NCBI GenBank assembly: GCA_023415825.1
Contig: JAEZJF010000018.1
Location: 124,001 to 188,000 of the forward strand
Length of the DNA stretch: 64,000 nt
Source: Bacillota bacterium
Lineage (GTDB): Bacteria; Bacillota; Clostridia; DSM-8532
Direction: 5' to 3'
Part shown: positions 8,820-17,279 of the stretch, piece by piece
How the letters are laid out: each line of letters begins with the position of its first letter
How positions within the stretch are numbered: position 1 is the first letter of the stretch
The notes under the pieces: generated by a model
Told to the model about the DNA's origin: nothing
Seen by the model: the letters and a program-made list of their open reading frames with translations, nothing else
The model's database searches: none
Program-made: the position numbers and the translations under genes

Positions 8820-9638
8820 ATGAATCTGGACATACATACGCTATTGATTGCATTCGGTTTGACCCTGTTTGCCGGTTTATCCACAGGTATCGGCAGTGCT
8901 CTCGCTTTTTTTACCCGAAGAACCAATACAAAATTCCTTTCAATAGCTCTAGGTTTTTCAGCAGGAGTCATGATCTATGTATCAACCATAGAAATATTCG
9001 TTAAAGCAAAGGATTCGCTGGTGGGTGCTCTGGGTTTGACTGGAGGTTCTTGGGCGACAGTTGGCGCTTTCTTCGGTGGTATGTTTCTCATAGCAATTAT
9101 TGATAAATTTGTACCTTCCGCCGAGAACCCTCATGAAACGCGCAAGGTTGAGGATATTTCAAGTGGAAGCCAGGAGATTGACCGAACGAAGCTTATGCGC
9201 ATGGGTACATTAACAGCTCTTGCAATAGCCATTCATAATTTTCCCGAGGGGCTTGCAACCTTTACATCAGCTATTAAAGACCCTGCCCTTGGCATTGCCA
9301 TTGCAGCGGCCATAGCAATACATAATATCCCGGAAGGAATTGCCGTGTCGGTGCCAATCTACTATGCGACCGGAGACAAGAAGCGGGCATTTAAGCTGTC
9401 ATTTCTTTCGGGTCTGTCAGAACCGGTAGGCGCCATTGTGGGATACCTGATTCTTTTCAGATTCTTTAATGATGTCGTTTTTGGCGTGCTCTTCGCAGCA
9501 GTTGCAGGCATTATGGTTTTTATATCACTGGATGAGCTGTTGCCTACCGCAAGAGAATATGGAGAAGCCCATCTTTCAATCTATGGCCTGGTTGCCGGCA
9601 TGATGGTAATGGCCGTAAGCCTGCTGCTGTTTATTTGA
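8820..9638 (+). CDS. zupT: ZIP-family divalent metal transporter
   Basis: A 272-residue inner-membrane transporter that imports Zn2+ and other divalent metals. The two signature motifs of helices IV and V are HNFPEG (139-144) and HNIPEG (168-173), exactly as in ZupT. A short acidic, His-containing cytoplasmic loop (residues ~98-125, ENPHETRKVED) precedes helix IV. Eight hydrophobic segments can be counted. AGAGGTGA lies just before the ATG. It is transcribed alone; a leader region with a terminator separates it from the molybdenum hydroxylase genes. Confidence 0.9.
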   Translation: MNLDIHTLLIAFGLTLFAGLSTGIGSALAFFTRRTNTKFLSIALGFSAGVMIYVSTIEIFVKAKDSLVGALGLTGGSWATVGAFFGGMFLIAIIDKFVPSAENPHETRKVEDISSGSQEIDRTKLMRMGTLTALAIAIHNFPEGLATFTSAIKDPALGIAIAAAIAIHNIPEGIAVSVPIYYATGDKKRAFKLSFLSGLSEPVGAIVGYLILFRFFNDVVFGVLFAAVAGIMVFISLDELLPTAREYGEAHLSIYGLVAGMMVMAVSLLLFI

Positions 9639-9948
9639 TTTTTTTGGGTACAATATTCCATCAGCTTTTTTGTATTTTTCGTAGGCCATGAAAGTCAATA
9701 TGAGCCTCCGGTAAATTCGTCATAACCGATCTATCTGTTTTAAATTCGTAATAATAACGGTTAACGGGTAAAATCAATCAAAAGCATAAATATTACCGGC
9801 AGATCGCAAGCAATAACATGTGGTGATCAAGCCGGTTTTTTTGTGGGTAGATGTGTCACGGCTCTGCAAACTGGAATTGAATAAGTTTAATCACTCAAGG
9901 AAAGATTACCCTACAAGGAATGAAAAAGTGAAAGAGGGGCAAAAAGCG
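9639..9948 (+). promoter_or_regulatory. Leader with mutually exclusive hairpins upstream of the molybdenum hydroxylase operon
   Basis: 310 bp without a gene. Near its 3' end a terminator (ACCGGC at 9795-9800 with GCCGGT at 9831-9836 and six or more T) precedes the operon. An upstream GGGTAA (9766-9771) can pair with TTACC (9793-9797), which shares bases with the 5' arm of the terminator, so the two hairpins exclude one another. This is the layout of a transcription attenuator or riboswitch. I do not recognise a known aptamer in it. Confidence 0.5.
9795..9842 (+). terminator. Terminator hairpin in the leader of the molybdenum hydroxylase operon
   Basis: ACCGGC and GCCGGT close a long hairpin in which GATC/GATC can extend the stem. 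A run of T follows directly. It lies upstream of the coding start, so readthrough would be needed to express the operon from an upstream promoter. Confidence 0.6.
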
Positions 9949-12294
9949 TTGAGTGAAACCATTATAGGACGGAATATTCAGCGTAAAGAGGCCTGGGATA
10001 AGGTTACCGGAGCCGCAAAATATACAGCTGATGAAATAAGGCCAGGGGTTTTATATGCTAAGCTTTTAACCAGTTCCTTAGCACATGCGGAGATTATAAA
10101 GATCGACATCTCGGAAGCACAGAAAGCTCCCGGGATCCATGCAATCCTGACAGGTGAGGATTCACTGGCCCTATGCGGTTCTATTATTGAAGACCGTCCG
10201 CCGCTTGCCAAGGGAAAGGTAAGATATTTTGGCGAGCCTGTTGCTCTGGTTATTGCCAATTCTGAAAAGGAAGCCCAATATGCCGTTGAACTTATAAATG
10301 CCGAATATTCCCCCCTGCCTGTTGTCAATTCTGTCAGTGATGCGTTAAAGCCTGATGCTGTCCTGGTTCACGAGTATCTTGGACAATATATAAAGGCGAT
10401 TAAGGAAGTTTACCCCGAGCCAAACTCCAACATTGCCAATCGGGTAAAAATCAGAAAGGGAGATATGGCAAAAGGGTGGTCAGAAAGTGCGATCGTTGTA
10501 GAAGGGTACTTCAAGCTTCCCCAATCAGACCATATTGCTATGGAGACAAGAGCATGTATAGCTGAAATCAAGCCTGACGGCAATGTGATTATTACAACCT
10601 CCACTCAGGGACCTCATGCAACCAAGGAGCTTATCAGTCATTATTTTAGGTTGGACCCTGGAAAAGTAATCGTTAAAACACCTCTCGTAGGAGGAGGTTT
10701 CGGTGGCAAAGCCGCTATTCAACTGGAAGTTTTGGGTTATATGGCGACTAAGGCCGTAAATGGCAGACCAGTAAAGCTTGTAAATACCCGGGAGGAGGAT
10801 ATGGTCTCCTTTCCCTGCCATTTAGGTCTGGAAGCCTGGATAAAACTTGGCTCATCAAAAGACGGCGTTCTCAAGGCTATAGAAATGACTTATGGTGTTG
10901 ATACCGGTGCATACTCGGACATAGGCCCCCGCTTGGCAAAAGCCATTGCTGTTGACGGAACCGGCCCATACCGTATTGAAAATGTGTTCTGCGATTCTTT
11001 ATGCGTTTATACCAACCACCCTGTAGCAACTTCATTCAGGGGATTTGGCCATTCGGAATATACCTTTTGTATCGAACGTATGCTTGATAAGCTTGCCTTT
11101 GCTCTCAATATGGACCCCATCGATATTCGTTTCAAAAACCTGATTATGGCCGGGGATACAAACCCTACACAGGTTAAAATGACCGAGAGCAATTTAGGTA
11201 ACCTCCAAGCATGTCTTGAAAAGCTCAGAAATCTCATTAACTGGGATGAGGGCATGCGGCTGGAAATTGGTGAAAACAAGGTGAGAGCAAAGGGGCTGAG
11301 TTGTTTGTGGAAAACATCAAACTCACCGACAGATGCCATATCGGGGATTTTCTTAACCTTTAATTGCGATGGCAGTATTAATATCAATTCCGGTGTCGTG
11401 GAATACGGCCCCGGAATGAAAACCACTCTTGCCCAGATTCTTGCTGAAAAAATGAAAATGCCGATAGATAAAATCTACGTTAAAATGGAGGTTGACACTC
11501 AGACGGCTCCGGAGCACTGGAAGACTGTGGCCAGCATGACAACCTATATGGCCGGAAGAGCCGTCCTGAGAGCCGCCGAAGACCTAATCAGACAGCTGAA
11601 GAATCTTGCTGCCATTATTCTTAAATCCCCTCCTGAAGATCTTGAAGTCGCTGATCAGCGGGTTTACCTTAAGCAGGACCCGGAAATCTTCATTGAATTC
11701 AAAAATATAGTTCACGGCTATAAACATCCCGGAGGAAATTCGGTAGAAGGGCATATTCTTGGGCACGGAAGCTTTATTATGAACCACCTGACTCCCTTAA
11801 ACAAGGAAACGGGACAGGGAAAATCGGGACCCTATTGGACAGTCGGTGCCCAAGCCGTAGAGGTAGAATTTGATACAAAAGAATATACTTACCGATTGAT
11901 AAAGGCTGCAACCGTAATAGATGCAGGAAGAGTTCTAAACCCAAAGACCACACGAGGTGTTCTGACAGGCGGTATGAGCATGGGCTTGGGGCTGGCCAGC
12001 AGAGAGGCTTTTACCTATGATGAGAATGGAAGAATGCAAACCACAAGTCTCAGAAGCTACAAGGTCATGCACATTGGTGAGGAACCTGAATTCCTTGTGG
12101 ATTTTGTAGAGACACCGCAGGTAGATGCTCCGTACCACGCCAGAGGACTGGCCGAGCATGGTATTGTCGGTATTCCGGGCGCTTTGGCTAATGCGCTTTC
12201 TGCGGCAGCCCAGATTGATATTATGGAGCTTCCCATAACACCGGAGTCTATGTGGCTGCAAAAAACCGGAGGTGAATCCCTTGATTCCCTTTGA
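9949..12294 (+). CDS. Molybdenum hydroxylase (xanthine-dehydrogenase family), molybdopterin-binding large subunit
   Basis: Large catalytic subunit of 781 residues that binds the molybdenum cofactor and hydroxylates a purine or other N-heterocycle or aldehyde. The TTG at 9949 was chosen because GAGGGG lies 9 bp upstream; a GTG at 9928 is an alternative. The N-terminus IGRNIQRKEAWDKVTGAAKY is the conserved family start. VGGGFGGKAAIQLE is the pterin-binding glycine loop. HPVATSFRGFGHSE corresponds to the substrate-channel Arg loop. GLAEHGIVGIPGALANALSA carries the C-terminal catalytic Glu. It is followed by overlapping FAD and 2Fe-2S subunit genes. The MocA-like and NTPase genes downstream resemble maturation genes found with such enzymes in Clostridia. 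Confidence 0.86.
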   Translation: MSETIIGRNIQRKEAWDKVTGAAKYTADEIRPGVLYAKLLTSSLAHAEIIKIDISEAQKAPGIHAILTGEDSLALCGSIIEDRPPLAKGKVRYFGEPVALVIANSEKEAQYAVELINAEYSPLPVVNSVSDALKPDAVLVHEYLGQYIKAIKEVYPEPNSNIANRVKIRKGDMAKGWSESAIVVEGYFKLPQSDHIAMETRACIAEIKPDGNVIITTSTQGPHATKELISHYFRLDPGKVIVKTPLVGGGFGGKAAIQLEVLGYMATKAVNGRPVKLVNTREEDMVSFPCHLGLEAWIKLGSSKDGVLKAIEMTYGVDTGAYSDIGPRLAKAIAVDGTGPYRIENVFCDSLCVYTNHPVATSFRGFGHSEYTFCIERMLDKLAFALNMDPIDIRFKNLIMAGDTNPTQVKMTESNLGNLQACLEKLRNLINWDEGMRLEIGENKVRAKGLSCLWKTSNSPTDAISGIFLTFNCDGSININSGVVEYGPGMKTTLAQILAEKMKMPIDKIYVKMEVDTQTAPEHWKTVASMTTYMAGRAVLRAAEDLIRQLKNLAAIILKSPPEDLEVADQRVYLKQDPEIFIEFKNIVHGYKHPGGNSVEGHILGHGSFIMNHLTPLNKETGQGKSGPYWTVGAQAVEVEFDTKEYTYRLIKAATVIDAGRVLNPKTTRGVLTGGMSMGLGLASREAFTYDENGRMQTTSLRSYKVMHIGEEPEFLVDFVETPQVDAPYHARGLAEHGIVGIPGALANALSAAAQIDIMELPITPESMWLQKTGGESLDSL

Positions 12295-13135
12295 TTTTGA
12301 TTATTACGCACCTTCTTCAGTTAACGAGGCCTTCAGCCTGTATCATGAGCTTGATGCCGAGGGTATGCAGCCCCTTTATTACAGCGGGGGAACCGAAATT
12401 ATCAGTATGGCGCGTGTCAATAACATAAGGACGAAAGCAGTCATTGACCTAAAAAAAATACAGGACTGCAATAGGCTTGAGACCAGTGAGAACTGTTTCG
12501 CAATAGGCTCCTGCAATACGCTTTCCAGAATAATGGAATCTAAAAAATTCCCATTATTTGATAAAACTGCGGGGCGAATCGCAGATCATACCAACCAGTG
12601 CAAAATTACTCTTGGCGGGAATTTAAATTCAACCATCATTTATCGGGAAACCGCACTCCCATTTCTCCTGTGTGACGGAACAGCTGTCATTCTCAGAAAT
12701 GGACAGCCGCAGGAGTTTCCTTTTTCCTCGCTTTTTAAAAAGAGGCTGCAGCTAAATCCCGGAGAATTTGTTATTGAGATGAAGGTTAAAACAGACTTCA
12801 TTTCTTTGCCTTTTGTTCATGTCAAAAAAACTAAAAATGAAAAAATTGATTATCCTCTGTTCACAATCGCAGCGATCCGGGTGGACAATAATATTCGTAT
12901 AGCCTTTAGCGGACTAACCTCCTACCCTTTTAGATCCCTGCAGGTGGAGAATGCCTTAAACCAACCCAAGCTGCCAAAAGAAGAAAGGGTGGGAGAAGCC
13001 TTGCGCAACCTTCCTCGTCCCATTCTCAATGATGTTTATGGTTCTGACAAGTTTAGAATCTTCAGTCTAAAAAATACCTTATTAAATGTCCTGAAAACAC
13101 TGGAGGATAGTCATAATGCTAAAATTCCAGGGTAA
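12281..13135 (+). CDS. Molybdenum hydroxylase, FAD-binding subunit
   Basis: 284-residue FAD subunit that receives electrons from the 2Fe-2S subunit. The TTG at 12281 lies 8 bp after GGAGG and gives MIPFDFDYYAPSSVNEAF, the usual start of this family. The start overlaps the large-subunit stop by 14 bp. FAD-binding features are YYSGGTEIISMAR near residue 38 and GSCNTLSRIMES followed by CKITLGGNLNSTI. It ends overlapping the 2Fe-2S subunit gene, so all three subunits are translationally coupled. Confidence 0.85.
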   Translation: MIPFDFDYYAPSSVNEAFSLYHELDAEGMQPLYYSGGTEIISMARVNNIRTKAVIDLKKIQDCNRLETSENCFAIGSCNTLSRIMESKKFPLFDKTAGRIADHTNQCKITLGGNLNSTIIYRETALPFLLCDGTAVILRNGQPQEFPFSSLFKKRLQLNPGEFVIEMKVKTDFISLPFVHVKKTKNEKIDYPLFTIAAIRVDNNIRIAFSGLTSYPFRSLQVENALNQPKLPKEERVGEALRNLPRPILNDVYGSDKFRIFSLKNTLLNVLKTLEDSHNAKIPG

Positions 13136-13586
13136 AAGTATCATTAAGCTCGATGTGAACAATGAAATCCTCGATGTTGTGGTCAAGCCTTCCGATATTC
13201 TTTTAACTGTTATAAGGGAGCAATTGGGTTTAGCAGGTACAAAACCCGGATGCGAAAACGGGGATTGCGGAACATGCACTGTTCTGGTTGATGGCTGGCC
13301 GGTCAAGTCCTGCCTTATGCTGGCTGTTGAAGCCATTGGGCATAAAATAACCACAGTTGAAGGATTAAAAAATGCACCTATCCAATCGGCTTTTGTTGAA
13401 GAGTGGGGATTCCAGTGCGGCTATTGTACATCGGGTTTTTTAATGGTTTGTCACGCGCTCTCCCAAATTCACCCGAGCGCAGATGAATATGTAATGGAAG
13501 AGTGGCTTCAATCCAATATCTGCAGATGTACAAGCTATGAAGAAATTCGTGAGGCTGCCCGCTCAATCCTTCAGGGGAGGGTATAA
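13116..13586 (+). CDS. Molybdenum hydroxylase, 2Fe-2S subunit
   Basis: 156-residue electron-transfer subunit with two [2Fe-2S] clusters. The plant-type cluster is bound by CENGDCGTC and a fourth Cys in VKSCLM. The second cluster is bound by CGYC and CRC in FQCGYCTSGF and SNICRCTSYEE. GGAGG precedes the ATG and overlaps the FAD subunit gene by 20 bp. Length and Cys pattern are normal. Confidence 0.92.
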   Translation: MLKFQGKSIIKLDVNNEILDVVVKPSDILLTVIREQLGLAGTKPGCENGDCGTCTVLVDGWPVKSCLMLAVEAIGHKITTVEGLKNAPIQSAFVEEWGFQCGYCTSGFLMVCHALSQIHPSADEYVMEEWLQSNICRCTSYEEIREAARSILQGRV

Positions 13587-13643
13587 ATTTCTTTTCCCAC
13601 CCATAGAATATTTCAGATTAATAGGATTAAGGAGTTGATCCCG

Positions 13644-14303
13644 TTGAAAAACAAATTGAGCCCTGTTATTTTTTGGGGGGCACTTTGGGGACTGGAGGAA
13701 GCCACCTTAGGTCATCTTTTACATATTTCCGCTATCAATCTTGGTTGGATTTTTTGGTTTCCACTGGCTTATTTCTTTATGCTCCAGGTTTTTAAAAAAA
13801 CGCACCAATTGAGTGCGGTCGTATTAACCTCCTTTGTAGCAGCAGGCATAAAACTCATTAATATCTGGGTGACTCCCAATCTGCTTATTATCCTTTGCCC
13901 TGTCATATCGGTGATTTTAGAGGGGTGCACTTTCTTTCTGGTCGGCAAAATATTTGCCGGAAGGCAAAAACTACTAATGGCCTCCCTGCAAACAATGTTA
14001 ATTAGTTTTTCCTGGCGTATGCTTTATGTCATAGCCATTCTTGCAATTCCTTCCGAAATTATGCCCGTTTATCCTTATGGCACAATAGGCCCCTTCGTAA
14101 AGTTTGTCTGCCTGGAGGGTGCTCTAAATGGTGTCCTCATCATGGCCTGCATTTTACTCTCTGAAAAATTAAACAGGCATTTGAAGAAAGGGAATACTAT
14201 GAATAGTCTGAGACCGTGTACAGCGCTCCGGGACGTTAGTGCCAAGCCTGTTATTTCATTCTGTCTTTTAGTTTTTGCGTTATTTGTCCAAGGGAATTTA
14301 TGA
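13644..14303 (+). CDS. Polytopic membrane protein in the molybdenum hydroxylase operon
   Basis: About 219 residues from a TTG placed 9 bp after AAGGAG; an in-frame TTG at 13635 abuts the ribosome binding site and is unlikely. Five or six hydrophobic segments are visible, beginning with SPVIFWGALWGLEEATLGHL, and a last one lies near the C-terminus (VISFCLLVFALFVQ). I do not recognise the family. Its position between the hydroxylase subunits and the MocA-like gene suggests a role linked to the hydroxylase, such as substrate or precursor transport, but nothing in the sequence proves it. Confidence 0.6.
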   Translation: MKNKLSPVIFWGALWGLEEATLGHLLHISAINLGWIFWFPLAYFFMLQVFKKTHQLSAVVLTSFVAAGIKLINIWVTPNLLIILCPVISVILEGCTFFLVGKIFAGRQKLLMASLQTMLISFSWRMLYVIAILAIPSEIMPVYPYGTIGPFVKFVCLEGALNGVLIMACILLSEKLNRHLKKGNTMNSLRPCTALRDVSAKPVISFCLLVFALFVQGNL

Positions 14304-14309
14304 GGAGAT

Positions 14310-14882
14310 ATGATTGAAGGTGTAATACTCGCTGCCGGTTTTTCATCAAGGGCAAAGGTTAACAAGCTGATTGAAGAAGTAGCCGGGAGGCCCTTACTGG
14401 TACGTTGTATCGAAGGAATGTATGAGGCTGTTTCCCGCATTCTGGTGGTGGGAGGCTACAAAATAAACGAGCTTCCTCCCCTCCTCGAAGGATATACGAA
14501 ATGCGAGCTGGTTTATAACAGCCAGTTTGAAAAAGGAATGTTCAGTTCCGTTCTTTCGGGCCTGAGGCTTTGCGTTGGCGACCGCGTGTTCATTACTCCC
14601 GGAGATTACCCTTATATAACGAAAGGGGTTTATCTGCGCCTTTTGGAGGATAGCGGAGAAATCACTGTTCCGGTCTACGATAATAGTCCCGGCCACCCTG
14701 TTTTAATGAGCAAAAATATGATTAACCGCCTTCTGTCTGAACCCTGATACTTAAGTCTGCAGGAATTTATCGCACAGCATAACAGCTCGAAAATTTCAGT
14801 TGAAACGAGCGGGATCCTTTTGGATATTGATACACCCGAAGATTTCATAGCAGCAAACCATTACGGAAAGGATCTTCCATGA
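14310..14882 (+). pseudogene. MocA-like molybdenum cofactor nucleotidyltransferase interrupted by in-frame TGA
   Basis: The frame encodes a nucleotidyltransferase of the MobA/MocA type, which would attach CMP or a similar group to molybdopterin. The signature loop is LAAGFSSRAKVNKLIEE, and FITPGDYPYI follows. Codon 146 is TGA (14745-14747), but the same frame continues for 44 more codons with family-like sequence (SGILLDIDTPEDFIAANHYG) to a TGA at 14880-14882. That final stop overlaps the ATG of the next gene (ATGA), as in an intact coupled operon. So the gene is full length except for one nonsense codon. Readthrough, a recent mutation and a sequencing error are all possible; a selenocysteine insertion seems unlikely because no clear hairpin follows the TGA. 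Confidence 0.78.
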
Positions 14883-15355
14883 TAACCATTATTACAGGAA
14901 GCATAAACAGCGGAAAGACTACCAAGCTTCTTGAGCTTTATGAAAGGACACATGAAGGAGATGGGCTGATTCTTCCAAAGGTATTTCAAAACGGGCAAAA
15001 TATCGGACAAATGATCCGGAAGCTTTCTACAGGAGATCAAATACCCTTTTCCATAAGAAAACAATACCTTTCGGACGATTGGGATGAAATTTATAATTAT
15101 AAGGACTACAGCTTCTCTAAAAGGGGCTTGGAATATGCCTCTCTAATCATTAATGAGATCTCAGAAAAGCATATATCACCGGTCTTCCTTGATGAAATCG
15201 GCCCGCTGGAGCTTGAGGAAAAAGGCTTCAGTACCCTGTTAACAGGCCTTTTAGGACGGGAGCTAACGCTCTATCTGACTGTCCGGGAATCATACCTGTC
15301 GCAAGTCATCAATCATTTTCATATAGAAGCTAATGAAATATTGAATCTGAGATGA
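14879..15355 (+). CDS. P-loop NTPase, THEP1-like
   Basis: 158-residue cytoplasmic nucleoside triphosphatase. The Walker A motif is GSINSGKTT (residues 7-15) and the Walker B is PVFLDEIGPLEL. The DEIGPLE sequence is typical of the THEP1/nucleoside-triphosphatase family. Its start overlaps the end of the MocA-like frame by 4 bp. Similar NTPases sit beside molybdenum hydroxylase maturation genes, so it may help maturation, but this is inference. Its 3' end overlaps the converging racemase gene by 26 bp. Confidence 0.72.
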   Translation: MITIITGSINSGKTTKLLELYERTHEGDGLILPKVFQNGQNIGQMIRKLSTGDQIPFSIRKQYLSDDWDEIYNYKDYSFSKRGLEYASLIINEISEKHISPVFLDEIGPLELEEKGFSTLLTGLLGRELTLYLTVRESYLSQVINHFHIEANEILNLR

Positions 15356-16109
15356 TTCTTTGATAATTTTCGATTGTTTCGCTATCCTTCACCAATATTC
15401 CGGATTTATAAAAAACCACATGGCCTTTCTGGGCAGATGGATTCAATAGGTTTTCCGCCTTCAAGATTTCGTGAAGATGATTAACTGTACCCTTGTTACC
15501 GTCTATAATATCGACATCTGCAGGTAAAATACCGGCCAATGCCCGCCTGAAAAGAGGAAAATGGGTACAGCCCAAAACAATGGTGCCATACATGTGGATA
15601 TCTTCAGGCAAAATTTCCTTGATGTAGCTGTCGACTTCCGAACCGCTAAATATAAACCTTTCAGCAAATTCAACCAGCTTTGGGGCAGGCAGCATATCGA
15701 CAATATGGCCTGAATCAAATCTGGTTACAAGGCTTTGAAATTTCTCTTCCTTCAGCGTTAACGGAGTTGCCAGAACAAGGACGCGTTTTCCCCCATCGGC
15801 ATTCTTTGCAACAGCGGGCTTAACAGCCGGTTCCATGCCTATTATCGGGAATCCGTAAACACCCCTCAAATCGCGTACAGCCGCACTGGTAGCTGTATTG
15901 CATGCCACAACAAGGGCTTTGATGCCTTGATCAACCATGGAACTGACAGCATTGAAGGTTAACTGTCTGACTTCTTCCTTGGTTTTTATACCATAAGGCG
16001 CATTATCGGAATCAGCATAATATATATAGTTTTCATTCGGAAGGAGCGCCACTGCTTCCCGGAGTACAGATAATCCACCTATTCCCGAATCGAAAAAACC
16101 GATATTCAT
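15330..16109 (-). CDS. murI: Glutamate racemase
   Basis: Interconverts L- and D-glutamate for peptidoglycan. The protein has 259 residues. The catalytic pair is C70 in VVACNTATSA and C181 in VLGCTHFPLF. D7-S8-G9 in FFDSGIGGLSVL binds substrate. AGGT-type ribosome binding site precedes the ATG. It is monocistronic between the NTPase gene (converging) and a hypothetical gene on the same strand. Confidence 0.95.
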   Translation of the reverse strand: MNIGFFDSGIGGLSVLREAVALLPNENYIYYADSDNAPYGIKTKEEVRQLTFNAVSSMVDQGIKALVVACNTATSAAVRDLRGVYGFPIIGMEPAVKPAVAKNADGGKRVLVLATPLTLKEEKFQSLVTRFDSGHIVDMLPAPKLVEFAERFIFSGSEVDSYIKEILPEDIHMYGTIVLGCTHFPLFRRALAGILPADVDIIDGNKGTVNHLHEILKAENLLNPSAQKGHVVFYKSGILVKDSETIENYQRIISDSIFH

Positions 16110-16238
16110 TATATACCTCGCTGTTGTTTATTCATATTTTTTATCAATAATTATTTTACCATAAAACATTATAGCCAATTAGTACTGTTTTACATCTTTG
16201 GTCTTAAACCACCACAGCTGTCGCTCCCCGCCCTAAAG

Positions 16239-16805
16239 CTATTCATTGCAGATTCCTTGTTGGCTAGTGATTACGAGACAATGGTGCGTGATTGGTTCAG
16301 ATGACACGTCTAATCCCTCTAACTTCTGTAAATCAATTGGAGTGAATTCATCAATATGAATCGTGCGTTTCTTGATGTAAGGGCGATTTTCATTCCCCAT
16401 CCAGATACGCCAGATTTCGATTTCATCTGTATGTTCCAAATGGCGCTTTACATATTCAATTATTTTTTTTGAGCGGCCTTCTGTGTAGAGCATCCACTCT
16501 AAATAGCAGCGATATTTTTTCTCGGTATAAATATCTTCCGTTGTATCATCAAGTTTTAAAATGGCAAAATCATCATCAAATCCACCATCTTCTATCGTCC
16601 CGAGAGTTGTGTCAATTACAAGTTCAGTATCAGAACACAGAAGTACATCGGGTTTGTCTCGGTCAAAATCAGACTTTAGCATAAAATCCGGCACCTCTAC
16701 GCCGATAGATAAAGCCTCATTAACTGATAGTGTTTTGTAGTGTGGGTTCTTAATTTCTTCGAGTGGATAGTTTGAAGATACATATATAAGTGAACTCAAT
16801 GTCAT
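16239..16805 (-). CDS. Hypothetical protein
   Basis: 188 residues, start supported by AGGAG 5 bp upstream. The sequence is acidic, without membrane segments, Cys motifs or a signal peptide. It contains LIYVSSNYPLEEIKNPHY near the N-terminus and a hydrophilic, Trp-containing middle (EIWRIWMGNENRPYIKK). I do not recognise a family. It stands alone between murI and a long intergenic region. Confidence 0.6.
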   Translation of the reverse strand: MTLSSLIYVSSNYPLEEIKNPHYKTLSVNEALSIGVEVPDFMLKSDFDRDKPDVLLCSDTELVIDTTLGTIEDGGFDDDFAILKLDDTTEDIYTEKKYRCYLEWMLYTEGRSKKIIEYVKRHLEHTDEIEIWRIWMGNENRPYIKKRTIHIDEFTPIDLQKLEGLDVSSEPITHHCLVITSQQGICNE

Positions 16806-16975
16806 TTTCTCCTATTCACAAATGATAGATTTATATAAAAATACGCATTAAATTTTCAGCAATATTATACTGCATTTTCCTCAACCTCACAATTCTACAC
16901 CACTTCGGGACGAGTGCCGTTCTTTTACACCGCCGCCCGCCATCAGTTATTTGCTTCTTTTTAGGACACTAGCTT

Positions 16976-17007
16976 AAGGCTGCCGGCATATTTTTCCCGA
17001 CAGCCTT
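16976..17007 (+). terminator. Hairpin, possible weak terminator
   Basis: AAGGCTGCCGG and CCGACAGCCTT form an 11-bp stem with one mismatch around a T-rich loop. Only a short TATTC follows, so termination would be weak. No plus-strand gene ends directly before it. Confidence 0.35.
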
Positions 17008-17188
17008 TATTCATCTCCCCAATATCTATATTGTTACAATTATTCGAAAACAAGGGTACACATTGAAGTTTCGGGTATGGATACTTGCGCATACCTGCCC
17101 TTGATCTTCACATGCTGGAAAAACGGGCCTCTTGCCCTAGTATTTTTTGGCTTATTTTCAAATAAACTATTCGGTTGGTCGGCCCTGG

Positions 17189-17217
17189 TTGATTTAATAA
17201 AATTATAATATTATAAT
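17189..17217 (+). promoter_or_regulatory. Sigma-A type promoter for the AraC regulator
   Basis: TTGATT and TATAAT are separated by exactly 17 bp, with the ATG 62 bp after the -10 box. It drives the AraC gene at 17280. Confidence 0.6.
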
Positions 17218-17279
17218 GGGGATAGTTGAATGTATAAAATTGCTTCGCAGCATGGATTAAATTGCTTCACGGAGTACAT

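Larger units (their letters stand above)
16806..17279. other. Intergenic region upstream of AraC regulator
   Basis: 474 bp without a gene. It contains a hairpin at 16976-17007 and the promoter at 17189-17217, described separately. I found no coding sequence or RNA gene in the remainder. Confidence 0.6.

Noticed and set aside
9820..9948. Longer large-subunit protein starting at GTG 9820
   Set aside because: The GTG lies inside the terminator hairpin and has no ribosome binding site; the extension is not like the family.
14745..14747. Selenocysteine codon in the MocA-like gene
   Set aside because: No clear stem-loop of the bacterial SECIS kind is visible in the 40 bases after the TGA, and no Sec genes are in the window. 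Kept only as a minor alternative.
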